From Cynocephalus volans (lineage: Eukaryota > Chordata > Mammalia > Dermoptera > Cynocephalidae), in assembly GCF_027409185.1 (NCBI RefSeq), contig NC_084463.1, forward strand, positions 51,950,907-52,014,906: 64,000 bases of DNA. The letters are read 5' to 3'. The notes under the pieces are model-generated. The model had not been told where the DNA came from. It searched no databases and saw only the letters and a program-made list of their open reading frames with translations. Both the position numbers and the translations under genes were made by a program. Positions 1 through 10,337 of this stretch are shown piece after piece. Each line of letters opens with the position of its first letter. The stretch's first letter is position 1.

Positions 1-535
1 ACAGGGTATACACCCAAAGAAATGGAAATCATGTTGAAGGAACACCTGCACTGCCATGGTCACTGCAGCTCTACTTACAATAGCCAAAATACGGAATGGG
101 AACCAACCTAAGTGTTCATCAACAGATGATTGGATAAAGAAAATGTGGTATATATACACAATGGAATATTACTTATCCTTAAAAAAAAAAGAGTGAAATC
201 CCGCCATTTGCAGCAACATGGATGAGGCTGGAGAAAATTACGTTAAGTGAAATAAGCCAGACAGAGAAAGAGAAATGCCACATGTGCTCATTCATAATTG
301 GCTGTTAGGAAGAAAGAAGTGAAGGAAGGAAGGGCAGAGTGGGGGAGGTAAGGAGGGAAGAAGGAAGGAATGAGGGAATGAAATAAAGAAAACACTGCAA
401 TATGTTCACCTTCCACAAGGAGAGAACAAAGCTAAGGATACTAGAGATCCGGGGAGAGAGGGAAGGGGTTTGGGAAGTGATAGGATGGGCCAAGGGCATA
501 AACAAACATCATGATTTGTAAAAATGAATATGCTA
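1..535 (+). mobile_element. L1 LINE 3' end (truncated by window edge)
   Basis: The first ~300 bases read as the end of L1 ORF2 and the 3' UTR in sense orientation. They include the 'ATGGAATATTACTTATCC' and 'AACATGGATGAGGCTGGAGA' stretches that encode the conserved ORF2 C-terminus in mammalian L1s. A purine-rich GGAAGGAAGG tract follows at about 310-375, as is usual in L1 3' UTRs, and then an AT-rich tail. No intact reading frame remains. The 5' part lies outside the window. Confidence 0.85.
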
Positions 536-3495
536 ATGATAAATAGAAATTTTAAATAAAAAATATTTAGAAATAGCTAAAAGGTTCTACACCTTCAGTA
601 CAATAATGGATAGATGCGGTGTAAGTGCATACATTTATCTTGTTATTAAATTTAGAAAATGAGGATACAGACTTTCACCGTTGAGGATAATGTTAGTTGT
701 TCAGATTTTATATGTCTTTTATCAGTTTGAGAACAGTCTCCTTTATCTCTACTTCGTTGAATGTCTTTATCAAGAAAGAAAGATGAATTCTGAAAAATGG
801 ATTTTCTGCATCTATTTAGAGGGTTATGTTAATTATTGTATTGATAAGGTATATGATATTAAATGATTTTTGGCTGTTATTCAACCTGAAATCAATCCAA
901 CTTGGTAATAGGCTATGAGTATTTTTACATGTTGCTGGACATTGCTTGCTTGTGATTTTTTGGAACATTTTTACATGTACATTTATAACACATATTGGTC
1001 AGAATGTTTCTTTTCTTATAAAATTTTTAAAAACATAACATTTTTTATAATTGAACCAAGATTATGACTGATAGCCTCTATATCAAGACACAGATTTCTA
1101 AGAACCTTACACCATTTTGGAACACATATCAACATTTCTACATAACTCAAAAAAAGGTCAAACATGATTTCTTGTTTTGACAAGGTTTCCCATTTAATTC
1201 AACTTATCAGACAAATCCAGTTAGTTTTGATGTCTCTGTTTTATAGATCTTATGAGATGTTCCAGGGTCCTTGGAACATGTCCAAATTAGTTTAAGTTAA
1301 AAGGACTTAATTTTAGAATTTGGTTTTGGGAAGTTTGTCAAACAACAAATGTTTGAAGCAGTTAATTAAATAGGATCCCAAATCATTGTAAAAGAAAATC
1401 AAAATGACAAAAAATTTTAAAGCACAGAGCACAAGAAATTGTCTTGATAAAACACAGAATTAGTTTCTTAGGCCAGTTACTGAAAAGATAAGAAAAAAAA
1501 TTCTTACAATTTTCTATTAAGAACAGTTAAGTGCTTTCAGGAAATCTGGTTGTTCCAGCATGGGAGAACAAACTCTAGCCTTACATCAGAGTAGTTTTGA
1601 TATTAATGCTTAATTTTTAGAAAACCTTCTACATAATTTATTTTAAATTTTCATCAATTTTTCTAATTCCTTTCATAAATTTTCCCTTTACAAACCAATA
1701 TTCCAACTTACTCAGACTTTCTGTTTCTGTCCTATACTTCCTGCTTCCTAAATATCCAGTCATTTTACTCTCGGATAGAAATACACTATACCAAATGCTT
1801 TCTCACACAAAAATTTTTTCTTTCCTTTTTAACCTTCCTAACCACAACTACATATTCTTAGCCACAGCTTTTTGTACATCTCCTCTTTTCCTACATATTT
1901 GTTTCTTTTTTAATCGATGTGAAATTGGTCTTATTTTTCTAAGAAATATGTAAAGAATGGTTTTTCTGTTTTTGGCTGAGTACATAACTTTAACCTTAAA
2001 AATCTCTAGGAAATATAAATGTAATCCTGTTTGATTAGTAGAACCCACGCAAACTTGTAAGTTGATGATTCTAAAAACATTTTTTATACATTCAAGAACC
2101 TTAGGATTTAGTAAATGAGGACTTGATTTGTCAGAGGAGATAACCCAAGGCTCAGTCTGAGCCCTGGCCATTTCTATCAATTAGACATGTATGGCTTTTC
2201 AGCCAAAAATTTGGTGTACAAAGTAGTCCCCAAAGGTCTCTAGCAAAGGTTAAAGTCATGAGGAATTAATCTTGGGTTTTCATGAATTTTATGAAAAATA
2301 TCTCCTATTTATCATTTACTCTTTGTAATTTACCCAAAAGATGAACAAAAATCTTTTTATCTGTTATTAATATTACATGATAATCTTATTTAAAAGAAGG
2401 AAACAAAGTTTCACTTTTTGTACCAGTGTACTGTTAATAATGTAGGTAATTTTAATAAAAACTTATAAAGAAATCTATCTAATTTCAGTTAATTTTGACC
2501 ACAACATTATTATAAATGTTTACAAGTTCTTACAAACACTTTTAAATACCTTTCAACCAGATACATTTTTCTTAAACAAAAACTACACTATATCTTCATG
2601 TCTTTTATAAATTTTACCAAAATATGTTCTACTTTCCTCACATCCTACTTTCTTTAAACATTCTATATATGAAATCTTATACCTAGCAGTTTTAGTTGTG
2701 TATGTTAACTATAAATAACTCTTTGTAACCTTAAGTTCACAGTGAAAAACTTGGGAAGCAAGCAATTTTGAAATGTTTTATGTTGATATTTATAGATAAA
2801 AGCCATTTCTAATTTTTGAAGAAACATATATTTAATTTTTAACAGATCCAAATGTATTCAGCTTTATTTTTGCATAAAAACAAAACATCAAATTATATAA
2901 ACAGAAACACATAATAACTAATCTTTCAGTACTTTCTCAATAACATGACTTTAATATTATTAATAACTGAAAAGAATTTTGAAACTATGATGATTTAATT
3001 CTTAAGAATTTAACCCTTTCATATTTGTCTAATTTACTTATTCCAAGGTACACACTTATCAAGCAATATTAACTAAGGCTGCTGAGATATTGGACGTAGG
3101 CCCCCTTTTGCTAGCTGTCCTTGGTCCCAAGTACCCAGGTGGTATTCTTTGCCATGTTGCTTCTAGGAAGGCCACATGGAACTCAAGTTAGAGGGAAGTA
3201 CTAACAAAGACAATGTCTAAAGTATATTGTCTCTCTCAATATGTCCAGGAGGCAGAGCTGAGATAAGCAGGAGACCATACTGGGTTTTGTCCTGCAGCTG
3301 ATGGCCAATGTGCTGTGGACAAATTATGTTCTTTGGCCTCACCATGGCGAACTGCTTAGTCCCCAGGATTCAGAAGCTTTAAACCAGAGACAAGCTAACA
3401 AAAAGAAATGTGCAGTGCTTCTGGAGAAACCCATCAGCCATTTCTCTTATATCTTTTAGTTCCTAAACAAATTAAGCAAGTAGCAAACATACCAT
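536..3495. other. AT-rich intergenic sequence, unassigned
   Basis: I see no gene here. Short open frames lack coding character. The composition is strongly AT-rich with long T and A runs. The stretch could be an old ERV interior or decayed L1, but I recognise no retroviral or LINE protein motif. The segment at 3,080-3,495 is less AT-rich and may belong with the LTR that follows. Confidence 0.5.
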
Positions 3496-3904
3496 TGTAA
3501 CAGGAAACACTGAATATTACCAACACCATCTTAGGTCAGACTACCCCCGTGTGCATGAGAAACCTTCTCATAAAAACAAAAACTGTTGCATAGAAAGCAG
3601 AACCATACACAGTGAACCATTACATAGAAACAAGAACCATACACAATAAAAATGTTTATGCTTGATTGCTTTAACTGCTCACTTTGGCTTCTGTAACCTA
3701 GCTATCTAGCTTGCTTTGTGCACCTGAACAAACCCATGTGCCAAAGCGATGTGGTTTTTGTCTTTATAAACTCCACCAGACCAAGGCTAGCTGCTGCTGT
3801 CCCACCAAAATACATAGGGGAGGCAGTTGCCAGGTGGCTAATAAAGACTGTTCAAATTCTTAATTAAGTGTTTGGTTCCTTTCCTGGGTGAAAATCACAC
3901 AACA
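3496..3904 (+). repeat. Solo LTR, ERV1-like
   Basis: A TG...CA-bounded segment of about 409 bp opens with TGTAACAGGAAACACTG and ends ...AAATCACACAACA. It has LTR promoter architecture: a TATA-like TTTATAAACTCC near 3,765, then an AATAAA polyadenylation signal near 3,840 followed by a T-rich downstream region. The 4-bp flanks (CCAT and CTAT) match at three of four positions, which fits an old 4-bp target duplication. No internal retroviral sequence adjoins it. The subfamily is not assigned. Confidence 0.6.
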
Positions 3905-4107
3905 CTATAAAATGTGTTGACCAAGAGACAAATATAGGCAAAAAGGTTTAATTCAAATTCTGAAATCATATCTATTTTATCAATGATTTTAAAAACTAAA
4001 GTCACACAAACTCAGAAAGCATTTATGCTTATCCATTCAATGAGCATGCGTTATTTATAAGTTAATTTGGTAACATGCAGACAATACTGAAAGAAAGTGA
4101 GCTGAGA

Positions 4108-4437
4108 TGCTTGTTTTTGTTCAAGCTTTATTGAAGAAAGAAATCTGCTGGGCTGTGCTCAGAGTGGCAGGCAACCCAGGGCTGCCCTGAAAATGGTGGA
4201 CAGCACCAGGTGTGGGGGTGGTAGAACTTATATAGTGTGCAAAGAGCTGGCTGATACCATCAAGGAGGGCCATTATATTGATGTGGATTGGGGTGGCGAA
4301 CTGCATCCTTGTGGAAGCAAAAGGGGTTTCTGTTTAGGTCAGGAGGCTTCTCATACAGGGAAGGGGGAAGGGGAGTGGCGGAGGTGGGTGGCACCTTTTG
4401 TACTCAGGCTTGTCTAAAGTGGTGCTGGTTATGTTGC
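4108..4437 (-). repeat. Antisense LTR fragment, same family as the LTR at 7.6 kb
   Basis: Read on the minus strand, it ends with an AATAAA signal (plus-strand CTTTATTGAAG near 4,127) and has a TATATAAG-like box (plus-strand ACTTATATAG near 4,228). The stretch around 4,140-4,170 (CTGCTGGGCTGTGCTCAGA) resembles 7,636-7,660 (CTGCTGGGCTGCACTCAAA), so both appear to be antisense copies of one LTR family. Boundaries are approximate and no clean target duplication is visible. Confidence 0.5.
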
Positions 4438-4908
4438 AGATCTATTAAATACAAACACATTTATGGACATGAACATGTAGATAAAACATACAGCTTAAAT
4501 ATGTATATATGCCGATATTAAAAAACAGAAAGAATAAGAAAATTATAGGTTTTGTTTAAAATGTTAATAATGAGACAGATAAAATAGAAACTCACTAGTT
4601 TAAAAGGACAGTTGGATTTAAATCCTGTTTGTAAATGTCAAAGCTTAACTGAAAGACCTCATGTTTTAGAGAATTCAAGGTAACAGGTTTACATTACAAA
4701 AGCACAAAGAGTGCAAGTCTTTTCAAGGAACTTGGGTGTGTCAAAAGAGACACAGAAAACAGATTTTGAAAAAATGGATTTTAAGATCAAATAAAATCAT
4801 ATAACTCCACCATAGTATTTTGAGGAAATACATAGATAAGCCTAGAAGAAAATTTAGAATTCTGTTCAAAATAATCAGTTAAATACCATATACTTGTTTT
4901 TGAGATCA
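4438..4908. other. Unassigned AT-rich flank of the ERV1 provirus
   Basis: I see no gene or recognised repeat here. The last bases (TCTAG, 4,909-4,913) are the left target-site duplication of the provirus that follows. Confidence 0.5.
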
Positions 4909-4913
4909 TCTAG

Positions 4914-5475
4914 TGTAAGAAAATAATCTAAGTGATTCATTTCCATTAGTGATTTATCTGAGGGTGTTTTGACTGATTCAGGCCCAGCCAATAGTTGTCT
5001 GACTGGTCCAGCCCATTTCCAGAGGATCTCTGAACAGACAGAGATCTCCATGACATCGTAATGTTACTAGTTCCTATTGTTTTCTTCAAACAGATAGAGC
5101 TCTGCTTGATGCAGTAATTAGTTCCTAGCACCCATTGTTTTCTTCGTTCCCTAGTGTTTCTCCTTTCACAGGGCTTAAGTAGGCTTTTTTCATGTGCTTG
5201 TCCTGAGCCCCTAGACCAAGGAATTCCTTGCGATGTGAAAATAAATATTAGGCATTGTTTGGGAAGATTATGCAGCCTGTATTACTCAGCCAATGAGGAA
5301 GTAGGAGAGCGACTTGTGTACTAGAGAATAAATTGCTTGCTACAGCCCTTTTCCATGTGCCTGTCCCATTCACAGACATCCAGACCTGCAAGACCATTAT
5401 TAAAATCTCACTTTGCTGTACCTAGTGTACCCATGTCCATCCTTTGACATCGGATGGGTGAGGGCATTTCTCACA
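4914..5475 (+). repeat. 5' LTR of ERV1 provirus (562 bp)
   Basis: It starts TGTAAGAAAATA and ends ATTTCTCACA. It contains a CAAT-like AGCCAATGAGGAAG near 5,287, an AATAAA near 5,328 and an ATTAAA near 5,398. The U3 carries a tandem duplication of about 55 bp (5,035-5,087 and 5,091-5,145), each unit beginning CAGA(C/T)AGAG and ending ATTGTTTTCTTC. The 3' LTR lacks about 130 bp of this region and has a single unit. Confidence 0.88.
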
Positions 5476-5478
5476 ATT

Positions 5479-5497
5479 TGGGGTATTCATCCAGGAT
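5479..5497 (+). promoter_or_regulatory. Primer-binding site, tRNA-Pro type (degenerate)
   Basis: TGGGGTATTCATCCAGGAT lies 3 bp after the 5' LTR end. It matches the usual gammaretroviral tRNA-Pro site (TGGGGGCTCGTCCGGGAT) apart from a few substitutions and a one-base length difference. This fixes the 5' LTR boundary and the + orientation. Confidence 0.75.
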
Positions 5498-7590
5498 CTC
5501 TGCAACTGCACGTCTGAAACCCAGATAGAGGGTGTGATGCATCCCACCCAATGTTGGGTTCCATGCTCTTTTTGGGTGCCCCAGCTTCTCGCAGGACCAC
5601 AGATACACCCTAGACTTTTATTTTGAGGATGGCAGAAGTGATGCTGAGTGGTAAAGCAGGCACCATGGCAACCAGGCAATCTTGTGCATGAGCCAAGGTA
5701 GGAAAATGGACTTGAAGTACTACCTCAGTGGTTGGGTATATTCAGAGGCCTAGCATATGGCTGAGACATATCCTATATATGAAACAAGTGTGGAGTCTCG
5801 ATTCATGGTTCCTTTCTCTCTTGAATGAAGTGGCCGGAGATGAACAAAGTGGGTCCTGATGTGTACAAGAAACCTACAGTAAGTGGGAGGTTGAGTACCT
5901 CAAGGAGTCCTGACATGTGTAAGAAACCTCCAGTAAGGGGGCACTGAGTACATGAGAAAACTCAGATTTGGGGAACACTTATGTAAAACAAGAATGGGAA
6001 ATAAGAATTCCAGGCTTAGGGAAAAAAGGAAGGGAAGAATTGAGTTTATGCCCGTCATTCCCTCAGATAGTCATCTGGGGGGATTATTAAAGGACTGGGA
6101 GAGGAATTCCCAGACAAGGACCAAGGAAAGTGAGACAATGATTAAGTACTGTTGTTTTATTTGGACCAAGGAGCCAATTCATAAACCTTCAGTCTTCTGG
6201 CCACAATTTGGCTGAGAGGAGAACTTGGTCTGTCAGGCCCTCATCCTCTCTGTTAACAATAAATCACAATCCTCCCAGGCAGAAAAGGATTATGTTCTAT
6301 GTGGGCTACCAGGAGCGACTCCCATGTTTCCTCTTAAACTTGGGGGAGGAAGCCCAAAGAAAGAATCCTGGAACCCACTGTCCTGCCTTTCTCCTCCTTA
6401 TGCAACACTGAATGGGAGACAAGAAGGCCCTAGAAAGACCGAATGTTCAGGTACTCAAGCAAAGTCCAAGGCCTCGGCCACTGTGATTCCATATCCTAGC
6501 CTAAGGAAGAAATTAGAACAATGTAAGAAAGATCTTAAAATTTTCCCCCTCCCTTTGGGGGACTCTAAGGAAACCTCCAAAATATTTCCCCTTAGTAAAG
6601 ACCCCATGGTACAACAAGAGATTGGATTTGTGAATGTCCCCCTCATGAATAGCAAAGTTAGAAACTAATAAAGGAAATGAAATCATTATTAGAAGACCCT
6701 CTCTGTCTGGCAGACCAGCTTGAACAATTCTTAGGGCCCAGCTATTGCACTAGGGTCAAAATGATGTCTATAATTAACATCTTCTTTACAGGGGAAGAAA
6801 GAGGAATGACTAGGAAGGCAGCTATGTTCATTTGGGAGAGACAACACCCTTCCTGACTGGGGTCCTTTCTATGGAACAAAAGTTCCCCAATTTGGATCCC
6901 AAATGGGATAATAATGTTCCCAGAGATAGGGCCCAAAGGCAAGACCTCAGAGAATTAATCACCAAAGGAATTAAAGAATCCACCCCAAGGTCACAAAATG
7001 TTTCTAAGGCCTGTGATATTCAACAAGAAAGAGAGGAAACTCCCTCTGCCTTTTTGCAGAGGCTCAGAGACCACATGAGGAAATACTTTGGGTTAGACCT
7101 GGAAGACCCAATAGGACAGGGTCTCTTGAAAATGAGTTTTGTAACTAAAAGCTGGCCTGATATTACTAAAAAGTTATAGAAATTAGATAGTTGGAACAAA
7201 AAACCAACTGAGGAACTACTCAGGGAAACCCAAAAAGTGTTTGCGAGGAGGGAAGATGAGAAACAGAAACAAGCGAAGATCATGGTATCCGCAGTAGAAA
7301 TAGTGGTTAGAAAGAATCTGGAATCAAACCCTCCTCACTGGGGATGAAAGAACCCTAGATTACAGACAAGAGACCAAAGGGGCCCTCATGGAGAAAAACC
7401 TCAAGCTAGCAATGGGTGCTATAAATGTGGGAAATCTGGTCATTTTACTAGAGATTGCCCCAAATGGAAAAAGAAAGAAAAGATGATACCCTTATGAGCT
7501 TTGACAAGGATTAAGGTGGTCAAGGGTTCCCTTTGGTAAGGTCCTACCAGGAACACTTGATAAACTTAAGGGTGGAACATGAAAGAAAAT
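5498..7590 (+). pseudogene. gag: Decayed gag of ERV1 provirus
   Basis: Gag remnant in broken frames. An open stretch at 6,225-6,668 corresponds to the matrix/p12-like region. Another at 6,832-7,179 has capsid C-terminal character, with QQEREETPSAFLQRLRD, a gammaretroviral 'spacer plus SAFLERL' type motif, followed by the LEDP...MSFV...PDI pattern. In the same frame, a CCHC zinc knuckle (C-x2-C-x4-H-x4-C) is encoded at 7,417-7,458, the nucleocapsid RNA-binding module. An in-frame stop at 7,177-7,179 and further stops separate capsid from nucleocapsid. The 5' part (5,500-6,220) is leader plus matrix and is too eroded to read. Confidence 0.8.
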
Positions 7591-7599
7591 GAGCCAAAT

Positions 7600-8040
7600 T
7601 GCCGGGTACCATTCAGGCTTTATTAAAGGAGGAAAAACCTGCTGGGCTGCACTCAAAATGGTGGGACAGACAGCTAGGAGGAGTGCATATGCTTATATGG
7701 GTTGGTGGGCATGAAAAACGTGGGTGGGGAGGGGGAGGGTGTGCTGGTTTGTGGGATCAGGTCGACTATGGGTCCAGGTGTGGTGGGTAGGGGTGATGTA
7801 GTCAAGATGGGAGGTACCTCTAGGTGAGAGGAGAAGGGTCCTTTGTTTGGGAACCATGAGGTAGAGGTTTTTCTGTTTTGAAGTAACCACCAGGTAGGGT
7901 TAAAGACTGGTGGCCATTTCTACTCAATATGGCGCCAGTCACGTCCATGATGACGTCAGTCATATCCAAGGTGATGTGACCGCGTCCAAGATGGCACCAG
8001 CCATGTCCAAGATCTATCAGAACCTAAGGAAGAAGAGGCA
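7600..8040 (-). repeat. Nested antisense solo LTR inside the ERV1 provirus
   Basis: A 441-bp segment interrupts the gag-pol remnant. Its plus-strand ends are TGCCGGG... and ...AAGAGGCA, so on the minus strand it starts TGCC and ends GGCA, proper LTR termini. An AATAAA signal (minus strand) lies near 7,619 and a TATA-like box near 7,695. Flanking 4-mers AAAT and AATT agree at three of four positions. It resembles the LTR at 4,108-4,437. The GC-rich stretch 7,915-8,010 repeats a short motif (ATGGCGCCAG, ATGACGTCAG, ATGGCACCAG). Confidence 0.65.
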
Positions 8041-8109
8041 AATTTTGACACAGGAAAAACCAAAGATCAATTTCTTAAAAACTCTACACTGGCCATATCC
8101 TCTACTTTA

Positions 8110-8400
8110 CCTTCCCTCAGCTTAAAAGGTCTTCTTGCTTATTCCCTGTCCCTTGGATTCACACTCCCTCATTTCCGTCCTGGTGACCTGGTGTTGACCA
8201 AGACCTGAGAGGAGGACAAACTTCAGACAAGCTGGGAAGGTCCCTACCAGGTGCTGCTCACTACTGAGACTGCTGTGCAAACGGCTGAAAAAGGGTCGAC
8301 TCACTATACCAGGGTCCAGGGACTAGAGACCTCACACACGCAACACAAGAAACCTAATGATCAGTGGGAAATATGTGGGCCCATGGGAGAGTCTTTAAGT
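8110..8400 (+). pseudogene. pol: pol remnant: C-terminal end of integrase
   Basis: One frame from about 8,170 encodes PGDLVLTKT, a stop, then EDKLQTSWEGPYQVLLTTET and a TAEKG...HYTRV continuation. This is the SH3-like C-terminal domain found at the end of gammaretroviral integrase. The stop and the absence of protease, reverse transcriptase and the integrase core upstream show that most of pol is deleted. It ends just before env, as in intact gammaretroviruses. Confidence 0.75.
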
Positions 8401-8419
8401 GTAATTTTAAGAAAGGTCC

Positions 8420-9726
8420 CTTAAATTATGGGTTGGGTCCAAACATGATGGATTTTAACATGGGTAAGCTTGGGGCAATCTTTCCAAGTGATTCATATAG
8501 GAGATTACTGCCTGAGGCAACTGCCTAAATTAATTATCAGCATAACAAAGACCTCAATGTGATGCATGTCACATCCTCTCAATCTGATGCATGTCACATC
8601 CTCTCCTGTGGTAATTTAGAAAATCAGAGAGAGACTCTGGAGATTGAAACAGGATATGGGGATATAAATGCCTGGGTAGAATGGGTTAAATTTTCTGTGC
8701 GTGTATTGAGGAAGAGTGATTGCTACACATGCGCTGTAGGATAGACACACTTCCTCTTTGTTGGGATACAGATACAATAGTAATGTGCTGTATGATGGGT
8801 CTATACCAAGGCAAGGATGCACGGGGGAAATGAACTTTGCAGAATCCTGTCATTGCTTTTCCCTGCACTGTGAAGGTCAGATCTAAAGGTCATCCCTTCC
8901 TTCTCCATAGGTGTGGTAAATCATTCCTTTGGCCTCTCCCGGCAGGGGGGAAATATTCAATAAACCCATAGGAGATCTATCAATTTCTACCCACATTCTA
9001 AATGTCTTTGGTGAGTCAAATTTCAACTATTCCAACCTCCACATCCCTCAAGCGGATGTTTGATCATACTGTGGAAGGAAAAACCGGCATCATCTATTGC
9101 CACCCAAATGGACTGTAACTTCTGCTTTAGTCCAAGTGGCAATTCCATTCACCTTGGAATTTCATCTCACAGCTGAAAATTACAGTGTTCATCCTTGAAA
9201 GCAGAGAGCATTAGAGGGGTCATTTGACTCAAATATATACATGAATTTAATAGGAGTCCCAAGGGGGAGTTTATGTCATGCTAGGAGGAAAATGCTCCAC
9301 CTTTATTCCAAATAATACTGCCCTGGATGGGACCCTCACTAAAGCATTACAAAGGCTCACAGAATTGGAAATGAATTGGCTAAAAATGCAGGCATTAATG
9401 ATCCATTTACTGATTGGTTAGAAGGATGGTTTGGGAAATGGATGGGGTTGGTAGCCTCAGTCCAAAATTCCCTTATAATCGTCGCTAGAATTTTAACAGC
9501 AATCCGGTGCTGCATTACTCCATGTGTCAGAGGCGTGACACAAAGTTTTATAGAAGCCACAGTTAATAAACAAATGTCCATGACCTATGTCACAAATATC
9601 CCCACGTTGATGGCAGCTTACCCAGACTATGATGAGGAAACCGAACAAATGCTAAGACAATTTGAAGAGAGCCAAAAATACAATGAAATGGAATCAGTAG
9701 TTTTCAGAAAAGGAGAGGAGGGAATT
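8420..9726 (+). pseudogene. env: Decayed env of ERV1 provirus
   Basis: The region between the integrase end and the 3' LTR is env-derived. A leader-like ATG lies near 8,428. The surface region is riddled with stops. The transmembrane C-terminus is open at 9,376-9,744 (122 aa): FTDWLEGWFGKWMG precedes the hydrophobic membrane span, then CCITPCVRG at the membrane exit and a long cytoplasmic tail. This arrangement (W-rich membrane-proximal segment, span, CC...PC motif) is typical of gamma-type Env. The frame runs into the 3' LTR. It is not functional as a whole. Confidence 0.7.
9709..9726 (+). promoter_or_regulatory. Polypurine tract of ERV1 provirus
   Basis: AAAAGGAGAGGAGGGAATT abuts the TG of the 3' LTR. 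This is the expected plus-strand DNA primer and confirms the LTR boundary. Confidence 0.8.
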
Positions 9727-10156
9727 TGTAAGAAAATATTCTAAGTGATTCACTTTCAGAAATGACTTATTTGAGGGTGTTTTACTGAGGTGGTAATTAG
9801 TTACTAGCCCCTTTTGTTTTCTTCATTCCCTGGTATTTCTCCCTTCCCAGGGCTTTAGTGGGCCTTTTTCATGGGCTTGCCCTCAGCCCCCAGACAAAGT
9901 AATTGCATGCAAGGTGGTAATAAATCTTAGGCATCATTTGGGAAGATCGTGCATCACGTAGTATGGTCAGCCTATGAGGAAGTGGGGGGAGCGACTTGCA
10001 TACTAGTGAATGAATTGCTTGCTACAGCCCTTTTCCAAGTGCCTGTCCCATTCACAGACACCTGGACTTGCAAGGACATTATTAAAGTCTCGCTTCACTG
10101 TACCTCATGTCTCTCTGTCCATCCTTTGCGTTGGATAGGTGAGGGCATTTCTCACA
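9727..10156 (+). repeat. 3' LTR of ERV1 provirus (430 bp)
   Basis: It starts TGTAAGAAAATATTC and ends CATTTCTCACA, homologous to 4,914-5,475 throughout, but about 130 bp shorter in U3. It keeps the CCTATGAGGAAG, AATGAATTGCTTG and ATTAAAGTCTCG blocks in the same order as the 5' LTR. It is followed by the TCTAG duplication. Confidence 0.88.
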
Positions 10157-10163
10157 TCTAGTT

Positions 10164-10337
10164 AGACATAGTGCTTTTTTTTTTTTTTTTTTTTGTCCTT
10201 TTCGTGACCGGCACTCAGCCAGTGAGTGCACCGGCCAGTTCTATATAGGATCCGAACCCGCGGCGGGAGCGTCGCAGCGCTCCCAGCGCCGCACTCTACC
10301 AAGTGCGCCACGGGCTTGGCCCAGACATAGTGCTTTT
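10164..10337 (-). mobile_element. tRNA-derived SINE (CYN-like) with 15-bp target duplication
   Basis: On the plus strand: a T20 tract, GTCCTTTTCGTGACCGGCA, then the complement of a pol III B box (GGATCCGAACCC near 10,248) and A box (ACTCTACCAAGTGCGCCA near 10,294), ending CGGGCTTGGCCC. The identical 15-mer AGACATAGTGCTTTT flanks it at 10,164-10,178 and 10,323-10,337. The intact poly(A) and exact duplication suggest a fairly young insertion. I recognise the structure as the colugo CYN-type SINE. It is not a functional tRNA gene. Confidence 0.88.

Larger units (their letters stand above)
4909..10161 (+). mobile_element. ERV1 (gammaretrovirus-like) provirus, pol-deleted, with target duplications
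   Basis: A complete LTR-to-LTR element. The 5' LTR (4,914-5,475) and 3' LTR (9,727-10,156) are homologous and bounded by TG...CA. They are flanked by an exact 5-bp duplication TCTAG at 4,909-4,913 and 10,157-10,161. A tRNA-Pro-type primer-binding site follows the 5' LTR and a polypurine tract precedes the 3' LTR. The interior retains gag capsid and zinc-knuckle sequence, only the C-terminal end of integrase, and env. Most of protease and RT/RNase H is missing, so roughly 3 kb of pol has been lost. An antisense solo LTR sits at the deletion junction. Many stops and frame changes mean no protein is made intact. It appears much older than the provirus at 52.7-60.8 kb. Confidence 0.9.

Noticed and set aside
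10240..10321. Possible tRNA gene from A and B boxes
   Set aside because: Part of a retroposed SINE with poly(A) and target duplication; it does not fold as a full tRNA.
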